Assembly: GCA_964204605.1 (NCBI GenBank)
Contig: OZ123195.1
Location: 372,001-436,000 of the forward strand
Origin: UBA961 sp014191195
Lineage (GTDB): Bacteria > Bacteroidota > Ignavibacteria > Kapaibacteriales > UBA961
Length of the DNA: 64,000 nucleotides
Reading direction: 5' to 3'
Position numbers and translations under genes: made by a program. Positions 16,035 through 24,294 of this stretch are shown here, piece by piece. Below the pieces are notes generated by a model, which worked only from the letters and a program-made list of their open reading frames with translations, ran no database searches and had not been told where the DNA came from. Numbering within the stretch: the first letter of the stretch is position 1; the number at the start of each line of letters is the position of its first letter.

Positions 16035-16913
16035 ATGTCTAAAGAAGCCGCCATAAAACTTTTTGAAGATAAGCAAGTGCGTTCCATTTGGGATGCTGAG
16101 CAAGAGAAATGGTTTATCTCTATCATAGATGTAATTGCCGTGCTAACCGAAAGCATTGACCCAAATGCTTATTGGAGGAAGCTGAAGCAAAGGCTTAAAG
16201 AAGAAGGAAATGAAACCGTGACAAAATGTCACGGTTTGAAAATGTTAGCTGCTGATGGCAAGATGCGAATGACAGATGTAGCCGATACAGAACAGCTATT
16301 CAGGTTGATTCAATCTATCACATCACCCAAAGCAGAACCATTTAAACTATGGCTGGCACACTTAGCAGCAGAACGATTATACGAAATGCAAGACCCTGAA
16401 TTGAGTATTGACAGAGCTTTGGAGCAATACCTCAAATTGGGCTATTCTGAAAATTGGATTAACCAAAGACTCAAAAGTATTGAGATACGAAAAGAACTAA
16501 CCGATGAATGGAAAAAAAGAGGAATGAAAGAAGGGGGCCAATTTGCTACACTTACAGACATCATTACCGAAGCCTGGAGCGATAAAACTACGAAAGAGTA
16601 TAAGGTCCTGAAAGGATTGAAAAAAGAAAATCTAAGGGATAATATGACCAATACGGAGCTTATATTAAATATGTTGGCAGAGGCATCTACAAAAGATATA
16701 TCAGTAGCTACCAATCCCAAAGATTTTGAAGCAAGTAAAAAAGTAGCCAAACAAGGTGGAAATGTTGCAAAAGTGGCAAGACAGGAACTAGAAGCTAAAA
16801 CGGGAAAAAAAGTTGTAACAGTCTTAAATGCGAATGATGCTTTGAAAGCACTTCATGAAGATACAAGAAAACAAAATCAAAAAAGAGAAATTGGATTTAA
16901 TGAAAGCCAATGA
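16035..16913 (+). CDS. Bro-N domain protein (phage antirepressor-like)
   Basis: A 292-residue protein whose first 110 residues resemble the BRO family N-terminal domain (KLFEDKQVRSIWDAEQEKWFIS-type start, then DPNAYWRKLKQRL and FKLWLAHLAAERL). Bro-N is a DNA-binding domain of phage antirepressors and DinD-like proteins. The rest is charged and helical and ends in a Lys-rich tail. Such genes are usual on prophages and mobile islands, but no other phage gene is here. Codon use is closer to the cyclase gene than to the housekeeping genes. Inside the coding sequence (16213-16237) is a perfect 11-base inverted repeat with a 3-base loop. Confidence 0.72.
   Translation: MSKEAAIKLFEDKQVRSIWDAEQEKWFISIIDVIAVLTESIDPNAYWRKLKQRLKEEGNETVTKCHGLKMLAADGKMRMTDVADTEQLFRLIQSITSPKAEPFKLWLAHLAAERLYEMQDPELSIDRALEQYLKLGYSENWINQRLKSIEIRKELTDEWKKRGMKEGGQFATLTDIITEAWSDKTTKEYKVLKGLKKENLRDNMTNTELILNMLAEASTKDISVATNPKDFEASKKVAKQGGNVAKVARQELEAKTGKKVVTVLNANDALKALHEDTRKQNQKREIGFNESQ
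16213..16237. repeat. Perfect 11-bp inverted repeat inside the Bro-N gene
   Basis: AAACCGTGACA-AAA-TGTCACGGTTT forms a stem with a 3-base loop within the codons for ETVTKCHGLK. It may be an autoregulatory site or follow from the coding sequence; the peptide appears conserved in relatives from memory, so coding constraint is a real alternative. Confidence 0.5.
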
Positions 16914-17199
16914 TCTTCATATAAAAAAATATAGAATATTATTCACACCCCGAAACATCAGAATGTGCCACCCATCTATAGAGGGGAATTAATTTCTTTT
17001 TCCCCTCAGTGAAGGGTGGCCATAGGCAGGGGTGGGAGAAAGAGCATTCCCACATGAGAGGGTAATAAAAGAAGTATTTTATGTTCAATTCTGCATAAGC
17101 TCTTAGATATATGATATCTCATGGATTAATCGTGTTTTTTCAGTACTTTGCAGATACAAAAATGAGTTAATACTTGAAATATATATATAAGCACATATT
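16914..17199. other. Intergenic region with REP-like repeats
   Basis: The largest non-coding gap of the window, 286 bases. It holds a copy of the REP-like element (16999-17044), a partial one just after it (CCCACATGAGAGGGT, about 17049-17063) and CCACCC/GAGGGG segments at 16968-16986. An AT-rich stretch before the ricT-like gene follows. No open frame of note and no RNA gene was recognised. Confidence 0.55.
16999..17044. repeat. REP-like element, second copy
   Basis: TTTCCCCTCAGTGAAGGGTG...CAGGGGTGGGAG aligns closely with the element at 15912-15961, differing by a few substitutions and single-base gaps. It keeps the same order of hairpin segments. Confidence 0.62.
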
Positions 17200-18309
17200 A
17201 TGACAGATCATATAGATAGCGATCAAAAGCAAGAGACTGAATTTCCAGTTGGTTCAATTGTCCCCCTTTCCAGAATACAAATACCCCAAAAAGATACCAT
17301 TGGCAATGCTGCCGATACTTCAATTGCTCCTTCATTAATGAAAAGGAAGTCACATTGCACTGCATGTGGAGATTCAGGTTCAGGATGTTCGTCTTGTAAA
17401 AGTGGTTGCGAAACCGACGAAAAATCTGATATTACTCCAGAAATGCATTCACAAATAGCTGATGATTGGATAGCTGAAATTAGTTTTAAAGCTAGAAGAA
17501 AAGTTTTGTTTTTAAAGAAAAAAGGACAAAGAATTGCTTTAAGCGATTTAGTGCTAGTAGAGTCTGAACATGGCACTGATGCAGGTATTGTGTCTGCAGT
17601 GGGTAAAATAGTAAATCTAAAAGAAAAAGAACCTCCAGTGTTTTCTATCATAAGGGCTGCAACTAAAGAAGAATATCAAAAACATCAAGATAATAGAGCC
17701 CAAGAAAAAGAGATTATTCAAGATGTTAAACTGAAAGCAAAACAAAGTAATCTTGAAATGAAAGTGGTTGATGCTGAATGGCAATTCGATAAAACTCGTT
17801 TGTCCATTTATTTTACAGCACCACAAAGAGTAGATTTTAGGGAATTAGTTAAAGAACTCGCAAGATGTTATCATGCTAGAATAGAACTAAGGCAAATTCC
17901 TGCCAGAGAAGAAGCAAAAAGAATTGGTGGTATTGGCCCATGTGGTTTAGAACTTTGTTGTTCTACATTCCTCAATGAATTTAGTCAAATAAATCTAGAA
18001 CATGCTAAAGCCCAACAATTGCCTCCAAATATCAGTAAATTGAGTGGAATGTGCGGTAGATTAAAGTGTTGTTTACTGTATGAAATTGACAATTATATTT
18101 CTGCACTCAAAAACTATCCTCCTTTAGATTCTTATTTACTCCTTCCAGAAGGTAGGGCTAGAATGATAAAAGTTGATATTTTCTCAGATACTGTTACTGC
18201 AATTAGCGAAAATACAGGAGCTTACTTATCAATAAGCTTGGAAACAATTAATGAATTACGAAGAGATGGTAAAGTAGAGTTTGCTCAAGAACAACATAGT
18301 CTCTCTTAA
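17200..18309 (+). CDS. PSP1 domain protein, RicT-like
   Basis: A 369-residue PSP1-family protein. The PSP1 domain (about 95-330) contains the conserved GGIGPCGLELCCSTF (Cys248, 253, 254) and MCGRLKCCLLYE (Cys285, 290, 291) segments. In B. subtilis, RicT (YaaT) forms an iron-sulphur complex with RicA and RicF that assists mRNA maturation. A separate N-terminal cysteine cluster (Cys53, 56, 63, 66, 70) precedes the domain and may bind metal or an Fe-S cluster. The N-terminus is otherwise low-complexity. Neither RicA nor RicF is nearby. The gene starts after the repeat-rich gap and is followed 11 bases later by a DUF2007 gene. Confidence 0.83.
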   Translation: MTDHIDSDQKQETEFPVGSIVPLSRIQIPQKDTIGNAADTSIAPSLMKRKSHCTACGDSGSGCSSCKSGCETDEKSDITPEMHSQIADDWIAEISFKARRKVLFLKKKGQRIALSDLVLVESEHGTDAGIVSAVGKIVNLKEKEPPVFSIIRAATKEEYQKHQDNRAQEKEIIQDVKLKAKQSNLEMKVVDAEWQFDKTRLSIYFTAPQRVDFRELVKELARCYHARIELRQIPAREEAKRIGGIGPCGLELCCSTFLNEFSQINLEHAKAQQLPPNISKLSGMCGRLKCCLLYEIDNYISALKNYPPLDSYLLLPEGRARMIKVDIFSDTVTAISENTGAYLSISLETINELRRDGKVEFAQEQHSLS

Positions 18310-18320
18310 TTATAAATACA

Positions 18321-18569
18321 ATGCCAGATACAAACCTAGTATTACTCAAACGGTATGCAATAGCATTTGAAGCCGAAATTGCGAAAGGATTATTGGCTGA
18401 CTTTAATATCGACTGCTATCTTTTTGATATGAATACAATTGTCAATACTTCGTATTCAGGTGCACTAGGGGGTATACGATTGATGGTATCAGAGGAATAC
18501 TTGCAAGAAGCTCTTTCTATTCTTGATACACATGAAACTTCATTTGAGGATGAAGTAGAATCCTTATAA
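18321..18569 (+). CDS. DUF2007 domain protein (putative signal-transducing)
   Basis: An 82-residue protein matching the DUF2007 pattern: VLLKRYAIAFEAEIAKGLL, then GIDCYLFD-like strands and GGIRLMVSEEYLQEALSIL. These small proteins have a ferredoxin-like, PII-like fold; their role is not established. It follows the RicT-like gene by 11 bases and probably shares its transcript. It converges with the methyltransferase gene, with four bases between the stops. Confidence 0.8.
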   Translation: MPDTNLVLLKRYAIAFEAEIAKGLLADFNIDCYLFDMNTIVNTSYSGALGGIRLMVSEEYLQEALSILDTHETSFEDEVESL

Positions 18570-18573
18570 GACT

Positions 18574-19380
18574 CTATTTTTTTGCATATATCATCAGATT
18601 AAATCCAATGTGATTAGCCGTGAATTGCTGATGAATATTATTCAAAAATCTAGACATATTACGCTTATAATGATCGTAGACAGCAAATTCAATTGAAGAA
18701 AATTGAGAAAACATTGTTCTACATTCAGATTTTGAATATGCCTTTCCTAATGGATTATTAGGCCCATCATAAATTCGAATCCAATCATCATACCCTCTTA
18801 AAGTACCTTCAATAATTCCTGTCAAAAAATGATAAGGAACTCCCGCATATACATGCAAAGAATTCTTATGATATAACATGATTATTGCCTCACCACCTGG
18901 CTTTAATACTCTATACACTTCTTGAATAGATTTTGGAGTATCAGGGGTATGATGTAATACTCCAAAAGAATACACGATATCAAAAGTATTATCTGGAAAT
19001 GGTAAATTTTCAGCATCTCCAACTACAAAATCACCTTCTAAACCCCTGATTTCAAAATGTTTTTTGGCTAAGGCTATCGATTCTGGAGTTAAATCCAAGC
19101 ATGTTACATGTGCGCCAGAACGAGCGAATTGGACAGAATCTGTTCCTAGGCCACTACCAATCTCAAGTAATTTTTTACCACTACATTGTGAAAATTTACA
19201 AGCCTGCAACATAAAAGGATTATGTAGATATCTATATCGTTCCACTTCATCATAAAATACAGAACTGCCTCTTTCTAAATTTGTGAATTGGGTGCCACAG
19301 GGGTCTGCATTCCAATAAAGTTTCACTTCACTTTTTAGATGTTCTGCTTCTTTAATTGAAGATTGTATTTCTGTAGACAT
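18574..19380 (-). CDS. Class I SAM-dependent methyltransferase
   Basis: A 268-residue methyltransferase. The SAM-binding motif I is clear (LLEIGSGLGTDSVQFARSG), followed by the acidic residue of motif II (LDLTPESI), then GDAENLPFPDNTFDIVYSFGVLHHTPD, which is motif IV of the UbiE/methyltransf_11 group. The substrate is unknown. The N-terminus (VKLYWNADPCGTQF) resembles a subgroup with small-molecule or sugar substrates in surface polysaccharide loci. It is the last gene of a five-gene minus-strand run that starts with dcd, 25 bases after trxB. Confidence 0.82.
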   Translation of the reverse strand: MSTEIQSSIKEAEHLKSEVKLYWNADPCGTQFTNLERGSSVFYDEVERYRYLHNPFMLQACKFSQCSGKKLLEIGSGLGTDSVQFARSGAHVTCLDLTPESIALAKKHFEIRGLEGDFVVGDAENLPFPDNTFDIVYSFGVLHHTPDTPKSIQEVYRVLKPGGEAIIMLYHKNSLHVYAGVPYHFLTGIIEGTLRGYDDWIRIYDGPNNPLGKAYSKSECRTMFSQFSSIEFAVYDHYKRNMSRFLNNIHQQFTANHIGFNLMIYAKK

Positions 19381-19405
19381 TAGTGTTCTGCGATAAATAT
19401 TAGTG

Positions 19406-20353
19406 TTAATGTTGTAATTCTAACCAACGTTCGGCATCAATAGCAGCCATGCATCCACTTCCAGCGGCAGTAATTGCTTGGCGATATACGCTATCTTGTG
19501 CATCACCGCATGCAAAAACTCCATCAATATTTGTATAGCTGGTTTTTCCAATTGTTTGAATATATCCAGTTTCATCCATTGTTAATACGTCTTTAAATAA
19601 ATCTGTATTTGGTTTATGCCCAATGGCTACAAAAACTCCATCGGCAGGGACGACAGATGTTTCATTATTTTTGGTATTCAAAATTCTTAATGAATGTAAT
19701 TTTTTGGCACCAGATTCTAATATTTCTCCCAAATATTCATCAATTGTAGTATTAAGCACGAATTCAATTTTCTCATTCTTTTTTGCTCTTTCAAGCATAA
19801 TTTTAGAAGCTCTGAATTCTTCACGACGATGAATAATTGTTACTTTAGAAGCAAATCTGGTTAGATAATTAGCTTCTTCCATTGCTGTGTCACCACCACC
19901 TACAACATATACATGCTGATTTTTAAAGAAAAAACCGTCGCATGTGGCACAAGCTGATACGCCATAACCCATATATTCTTGTTCACCTTTTGCACCAAGT
20001 AATTTAGCTGCTGCACCGGTTGATATAATAACACTATCAGCAGTAAATTCCTTGTTTCTGTCAGTTTTTAGAGTAAAAGGTCTTTTTGATAGATCTACAG
20101 AGACAACAGATTCATATATTGAAGTAGCACCAAATCTGTGTGCCTGTTTACGAAAAACATCCATCATTTCAGGCCCCATAATGCCATGTTCAAAACCGGG
20201 ATAATTTTCTACTTCGGTTGTTATAGTTAATTGTCCACCTGGCTGATGTCCTTCAAAAACAACAACATTTAAACGAGCTCTGGATGCATATAAAGCGGCT
20301 GTAAAACCAGCAGGTCCACTACCGATTATGCATATTTGATGATGTTCTGCCAT
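19406..20353 (-). CDS. trxB: Thioredoxin-disulfide reductase
   Basis: A 315-residue low-molecular-weight thioredoxin reductase, transferring electrons from NADPH through FAD to thioredoxin. Seen are the FAD-binding GSGPAG (about 11-16), the redox pair in CATC (Cys135 and Cys138), the NADPH-binding VGGGDTAMEEA segment and the C-terminal FACGDAQD. The start at 20353 (MAEHHQ) is preferred: it lies just after the stop of the preceding gene, has an AGGA element upstream, and puts the FAD motif at the normal distance. A longer frame starts inside the upstream gene. It belongs to the dcd-to-methyltransferase operon. Confidence 0.95.
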   Translation of the reverse strand: MAEHHQICIIGSGPAGFTAALYASRARLNVVVFEGHQPGGQLTITTEVENYPGFEHGIMGPEMMDVFRKQAHRFGATSIYESVVSVDLSKRPFTLKTDRNKEFTADSVIISTGAAAKLLGAKGEQEYMGYGVSACATCDGFFFKNQHVYVVGGGDTAMEEANYLTRFASKVTIIHRREEFRASKIMLERAKKNEKIEFVLNTTIDEYLGEILESGAKKLHSLRILNTKNNETSVVPADGVFVAIGHKPNTDLFKDVLTMDETGYIQTIGKTSYTNIDGVFACGDAQDSVYRQAITAAGSGCMAAIDAERWLELQH

Positions 20354-20366
20354 ATAAAATCCTATG

Positions 20367-20876
20367 TTATATATTATGTGTATAAAGTTTGGGATATTCA
20401 ATACTGACAAGTTGCCCAGTATGTTGTTGAATATCTTTCCATGATTTTGCTAATGGAAAATGGATATGAATCATGCAACAAGTAGGCATAGATTCTAATT
20501 CTAATTGAGAGCACAGTATATGGGCTACATTAGAAATTGATGGATTATGAGCTATAAGAATAATATCATGAAACGAATCATCAAATTCTTGAATGATTTC
20601 AACATATTGTGATTCTGAAGCTCCATATAAAAATCTATGTTGAATAAGAGAATTCTTATCCATAGATAAAGCTTGTGCAAAAAATTGTGCAGTTGTTAAT
20701 GCACGAACCGCCGAGCTAGAAATAATACAATCTATATGTAGCCCTTTATTAGCTAACCTAGACGACATAAACTCGGCATCTCTAAAGCCTCTGGCATTTA
20801 ATGGTCTTTCAAAATCTGTCAGATTTTCATTATTCCAATCTGATTTTGCATGCCTGATTAGTATTATATTCTTCAT
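20367..20876 (-). CDS. SixA-like histidine phosphatase
   Basis: A 169-residue histidine phosphatase superfamily protein. The catalytic RHG-type motif is LIRHAKSDW (Arg8, His9), and the second catalytic His is in LIAHNPSIS. RHAKSDW and ERPLNARG are typical of SixA, which dephosphorylates phosphohistidine in phosphorelay or PTS proteins. Its start overlaps the stop of the upstream lipoprotein gene by four bases (ATGA), indicating translational coupling, and trxB follows. Confidence 0.85.
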   Translation of the reverse strand: MKNIILIRHAKSDWNNENLTDFERPLNARGFRDAEFMSSRLANKGLHIDCIISSSAVRALTTAQFFAQALSMDKNSLIQHRFLYGASESQYVEIIQEFDDSFHDIILIAHNPSISNVAHILCSQLELESMPTCCMIHIHFPLAKSWKDIQQHTGQLVSIEYPKLYTHNI

Positions 20877-21505
20877 TTAGATGGCGGATTTTTTTCACCA
20901 GCTTTTATAAAAACTGGTAATATATTTTCTGATGGAATTAATGGACAAGAATACTCGGCATTATAAGCACAATAGGGATTATATGCTCTATTAAAGTCAA
21001 TTATGCACATTTGTTGCTCATCAGGTTCGGAAATTTCAAGATAACGTCCGGCTTGATATGTAGTAAAACCAGATGTCTTATCCTTAAAAGGGACAAACAA
21101 CTGATCTTGCTTATTTTCCAGCTCTTTATAAGCTATTAATACTAAAGATTTAGATTCAGCAATTTGAAAATTAAGTTTGCCATATCGAATCATTTTTCTA
21201 AAATCACCTGCTTTTGATGTAGGTAAAGCAATAGTGTCAGTTGTTTCAAAAGGTGTAAAATCGGCAAAGACAAAATATTCATCTGAGATAGGGTAATACT
21301 GTAATCCAATAAAATCTGATCTGCGATCGATAGCAAGGGGAGAATTATCTGAATTCTTGAATAGATTGTCTTTTTCCTCTCTGCTTTTTGAAATATCTTT
21401 TGCATCAAATTCCTGAACTGCATTTCCATCATCATCACTGCATGAAGAAAAAGTAAGCACAAGTGCAAAAGAACATAAAGCAAGAAATAAGAAAAATCTA
21501 TTCAT
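20873..21505 (-). CDS. DUF1684 domain lipoprotein
   Basis: A 210-residue protein starting at ATG 21505 (MNRFFLFLALC); six further upstream codons are possible but lie inside dcd. A lipoprotein signal is seen (TFSSCSDDDGN). The mature part matches DUF1684: DFIGLQYYPIS, SLVLIAYKEL, and the signature DFNRAYNPYCAYNAEYSCP followed by ENILPVFIKAGEK. The function of the family is unknown. Its start shares one base with the stop of dcd and its end overlaps the sixA-like gene, so all three are tightly coupled. Confidence 0.85.
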   Translation of the reverse strand: MNRFFLFLALCSFALVLTFSSCSDDDGNAVQEFDAKDISKSREEKDNLFKNSDNSPLAIDRRSDFIGLQYYPISDEYFVFADFTPFETTDTIALPTSKAGDFRKMIRYGKLNFQIAESKSLVLIAYKELENKQDQLFVPFKDKTSGFTTYQAGRYLEISEPDEQQMCIIDFNRAYNPYCAYNAEYSCPLIPSENILPVFIKAGEKNPPSK

Positions 21506-22041
21506 TATTTGAAATTTCTCCACATCATAGATTCAACTGGAAGTGCGGTTCTATTATTGTATTTTGCAGATTCCTTTTTATTATATGGAGTTTCAATTTC
21601 ACCTTTGACATCAAAGTAAATTAATTGTCCAATTGGCATGCCTGCATACACTTTCACTGGTTGTTTTACCGAAATTTCTAATGTCCAATAATTACAAAAA
21701 CCAATATCACCTTTTCCGGCAGTTGCATGAATATCAATTCCTAATCTTCCTATACTAGACTTTCCTTCTAAAAAAGGAACATGATCTAAAGTTTCTGTAT
21801 ATTCTTCGGTTACACCGAGATAAAAAACAGAAGGTAATAAAACAAAACCATCTTCCGGAATTTCGAAATAGGAGATAAGATTATGTGCTTTAGCATCTAA
21901 TTCATATTGTTGATATGTAGCAAGTGTTTTGCCTAAATGTACATCATAACTATTAGAACCTAGACTTTCTATACGAAATGGTTCAATTACAATTCTTGCA
22001 GTTGTTATATTTGCAAGGATTTCTTTATCAGTTAATATCAT
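21505..22041 (-). CDS. dcd: dCTP deaminase
   Basis: A 178-residue trimeric dCTP deaminase/dUTPase-fold enzyme that makes dUTP from dCTP on the route to dTMP. Motifs seen are SLGSNSYDVHLG near the N-terminus, EGKSSIGRLGI and the substrate-binding HATAGKGDIGF...YWTLEI block with the catalytic Glu, and MPIGQLIYF. Length and order fit Dcd. It is the first gene of the minus-strand operon ending in the methyltransferase. The operon's promoter should lie in the roughly 100-base gap shared with the divergent arginase-family gene. Confidence 0.92.
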   Translation of the reverse strand: MILTDKEILANITTARIVIEPFRIESLGSNSYDVHLGKTLATYQQYELDAKAHNLISYFEIPEDGFVLLPSVFYLGVTEEYTETLDHVPFLEGKSSIGRLGIDIHATAGKGDIGFCNYWTLEISVKQPVKVYAGMPIGQLIYFDVKGEIETPYNKKESAKYNNRTALPVESMMWRNFK

Positions 22042-22146
22042 ATAAAGTTATTCCCGATGAGAAAAGTGTCTGGCAAAAATACAAAAAAATGACGCTTTAA
22101 TAATCTAAAAACATTCTCAATTTCAATTATTTTAGACTAAAAAAAT

Positions 22147-23106
22147 ATGATTGAACATCTTATTAAAAAAATAGATATACTTTCTGTTTTTGCTACAAGT
22201 AAAGACCTATTGGATAAAAGATTTGGTGATATTCTTAAGCAGTATTCAGACAACACTGAAATTTCAAAGAATACCATTGCGATTTTAGGTGTTCCTCAAG
22301 ATCTTGGTGTTATTCGAAATGGAGGGCGTCCGGGTGCAGCTTTAGGCCCTGAAGCAATCAGAAAAGCTTTATATAAACTTACTGTTCACGGCTTATCAAA
22401 GCAATTAGATCACATAGATATTTTAGATATCGGAGATATTGATTGCGAAGGAGAAACTCTTGAATCTATACGAGAAAAACACTATGCTGTAGCAAGAGAG
22501 ATATTAGAATCTGGAGCTAAGTTGATAGTAATTGGGGGTGGGCACGATTGTGCTTATCCTGATGCAAAAGCACTGAATTCTGTATCAGAATCGATAAGTG
22601 TTATCAATGTAGATCCACATCTGGATATTCGTGATTTAATTGGAGGGAAGGCTCATTCTGGGAGTCCATTTAGAGAAATTCAAACAGAATTATCTCCTGC
22701 ATTTTTACATCAATTTGGCATACAAGAATTTTCTGTTTCTACTCATCATGTAGAATATGCACAACAATGTTCAATAGGAATATCTTGGTATTCTGATTTA
22801 CGATGTAGAAATTCAATTAATCAAGATTTTTTGGAAATCATGCTATTAGCTAAAAGAAGTTCCAACAATGTATTTGTTTCATTCGATACTGATTCAATGT
22901 CTTCAGCATATGCCCCAGGAGTTAGTGCACCTGCAGCTATTGGTTTTACATCAGATGAAATTATAGGAATGAGTTATTTAGCAGCATCCAATAATGCTTC
23001 GGTAATAGATTTTGTAGAAATGAATCCACAATATGATCAAGATGGAAGAACAGCAAAGATTATCGCATTATGTATTGCAATGGCAATCAAGGGTTGGTTA
23101 GAATAA
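22147..23106 (+). CDS. Arginase/agmatinase/formimidoylglutamase family hydrolase
   Basis: A 319-residue ureohydrolase. All six manganese ligands are present: His133 (GGGHD), Asp156, His158 and Asp160 (NVDPHLDIRD), and Asp247 and Asp249 (SFDTDSM). HSGSPFRE and APGVSAPAAIGF are closest to formimidoylglutamase and related amidinohydrolases rather than true arginases. If so, it could serve histidine degradation with the HutH at 2233, but the two are 18 kb apart. DPH replaces the common DAH, and the aspartate usual after the second metal motif is replaced by Ser. The stop overlaps the convergent gene by nine bases. Substrate is inferred, not certain. Confidence 0.82.
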   Translation: MIEHLIKKIDILSVFATSKDLLDKRFGDILKQYSDNTEISKNTIAILGVPQDLGVIRNGGRPGAALGPEAIRKALYKLTVHGLSKQLDHIDILDIGDIDCEGETLESIREKHYAVAREILESGAKLIVIGGGHDCAYPDAKALNSVSESISVINVDPHLDIRDLIGGKAHSGSPFREIQTELSPAFLHQFGIQEFSVSTHHVEYAQQCSIGISWYSDLRCRNSINQDFLEIMLLAKRSSNNVFVSFDTDSMSSAYAPGVSAPAAIGFTSDEIIGMSYLAASNNASVIDFVEMNPQYDQDGRTAKIIALCIAMAIKGWLE

Positions 23107-23517
23107 AGTAAGCCAATAATCCATGCCTTTTAGCCTAATAACGCCCATAATTATACATAAAACAGATAATATCATGACAATAAGTGTATTGCGGAGTCTT
23201 TTAGAGTGTTCTGCAGACTTCCATATAGCATGGCTATGAGCAAATACAACAGAAAGAAGCATAAAAGTGGCATGTTCCATGTTCAATCGTAAAGCCTTCA
23301 TATTCCAGGATAATTCAGAGCCTAATGAAAATAGCAGGTAACATCCAATTAAGAATTGAATACTGAGAAATATGGAGTAAATCCTTATTATTTTAGCAGT
23401 GAGAGGATCGAAGTCTTGTTTTTTTAGAAGTCTATCGAACAAAAAACCAATAGATACCAAAGCTAAAATCAATAAAGTCCAACGAGAAAAACTATGAATC
23501 GTTAAAAGTATTTCCAT
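23098..23517 (-). CDS. Four-helix integral membrane protein, unknown function
   Basis: About 139 residues with four predicted membrane segments (roughly 8-25, 42-60, 78-95 and 106-126) and several histidines near membrane ends (IHSFSRW, MEHATF, AHSHAIW). The pattern is reminiscent of small haem-binding or cytochrome-b-like membrane proteins, but this is only a resemblance. ATG 23517 is preferred over GTG 23526 because an AGGTG element lies upstream at suitable spacing. It is convergent with the arginase-family gene and divergent from the ybaK-like gene. Confidence 0.65.
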   Translation of the reverse strand: MEILLTIHSFSRWTLLILALVSIGFLFDRLLKKQDFDPLTAKIIRIYSIFLSIQFLIGCYLLFSLGSELSWNMKALRLNMEHATFMLLSVVFAHSHAIWKSAEHSKRLRNTLIVMILSVLCIIMGVIRLKGMDYWLTLF

Positions 23518-23616
23518 CGGGCGCACCTAAAATGTGTTGTGTCTTTATAAAAAGTATAAAACAAAGATAGATAATATTTCAAGAATTCATTTATCCAAAG
23601 TAAGAGAAAAGTTATC

Positions 23617-24087
23617 ATGTCTTCAAAAACCAATTGTTGTAGAATATTAGATTCTATTGGAATTAACTATACTCTTATTGAATATGAATGGGATGAACAC
23701 AATCTTGATGCGATATCGGTGGCAGATAAAATAGGAATCAAACCAGAAAAAGTATGGAAAACCCTAGTACTTTGTGGAGACATAATACCATATTTTGTGG
23801 TGGTAATTCCAGGTGATCAAGAGTTGGCATTAAAAAAAACAGCTAAAGCTACAGGGAATAAGTCTTGCTGGATGCTACCATTAAAAGATGTATTAGCTGT
23901 AACAGGGTATTTACGTGGAGGCTGTTCGGCAATAGGTATGAAAAAACATTTGCCTACATTTATAGAAGAAACCATATTGTTATATGATCAAATAAGTGTT
24001 AGCCCAGGGCAAAGAGGCTTGCAAATATTGATACATCCCCATGATTTTGTTCAAGCATCAATGGCAACAATTGCTAATCTTATCTGA
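23617..24087 (+). CDS. ybaK: YbaK/EbsC family Cys-tRNA(Pro) deacylase-like protein
   Basis: A 156-residue protein of the YbaK/ProX trans-editing fold, which hydrolyses Cys-tRNA(Pro). Seen are an N-terminal helix region with INYTLIEYEWDEH, the conserved KVWKTLVLCGD containing the catalytic-type lysine, and GYLRGGCSAIGMKKHLPTFIEE. The C-terminal SPGQRGLQILIHPHDF also fits YbaK. Length is standard. It appears to be a single gene with its own upstream region. Confidence 0.88.
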   Translation: MSSKTNCCRILDSIGINYTLIEYEWDEHNLDAISVADKIGIKPEKVWKTLVLCGDIIPYFVVVIPGDQELALKKTAKATGNKSCWMLPLKDVLAVTGYLRGGCSAIGMKKHLPTFIEETILLYDQISVSPGQRGLQILIHPHDFVQASMATIANLI

Positions 24088-24294
24088 TAATTCTTTGTGA
24101 TAGTTTGTTATTTGCCTTGAACACAGTAATTTTGTTGATTAAACATTGCCATATATATTATTTAATTATTGTTCTCTGCTGCCTATGCTTTTTTGATTCT
24201 ATTAAAATTATACTAAAAACATTCACAGATATAGTTTTTAGATATGTCTGAACACATAAGAATCAATGAATTGAGAGTACATTCGAGGACAAAC

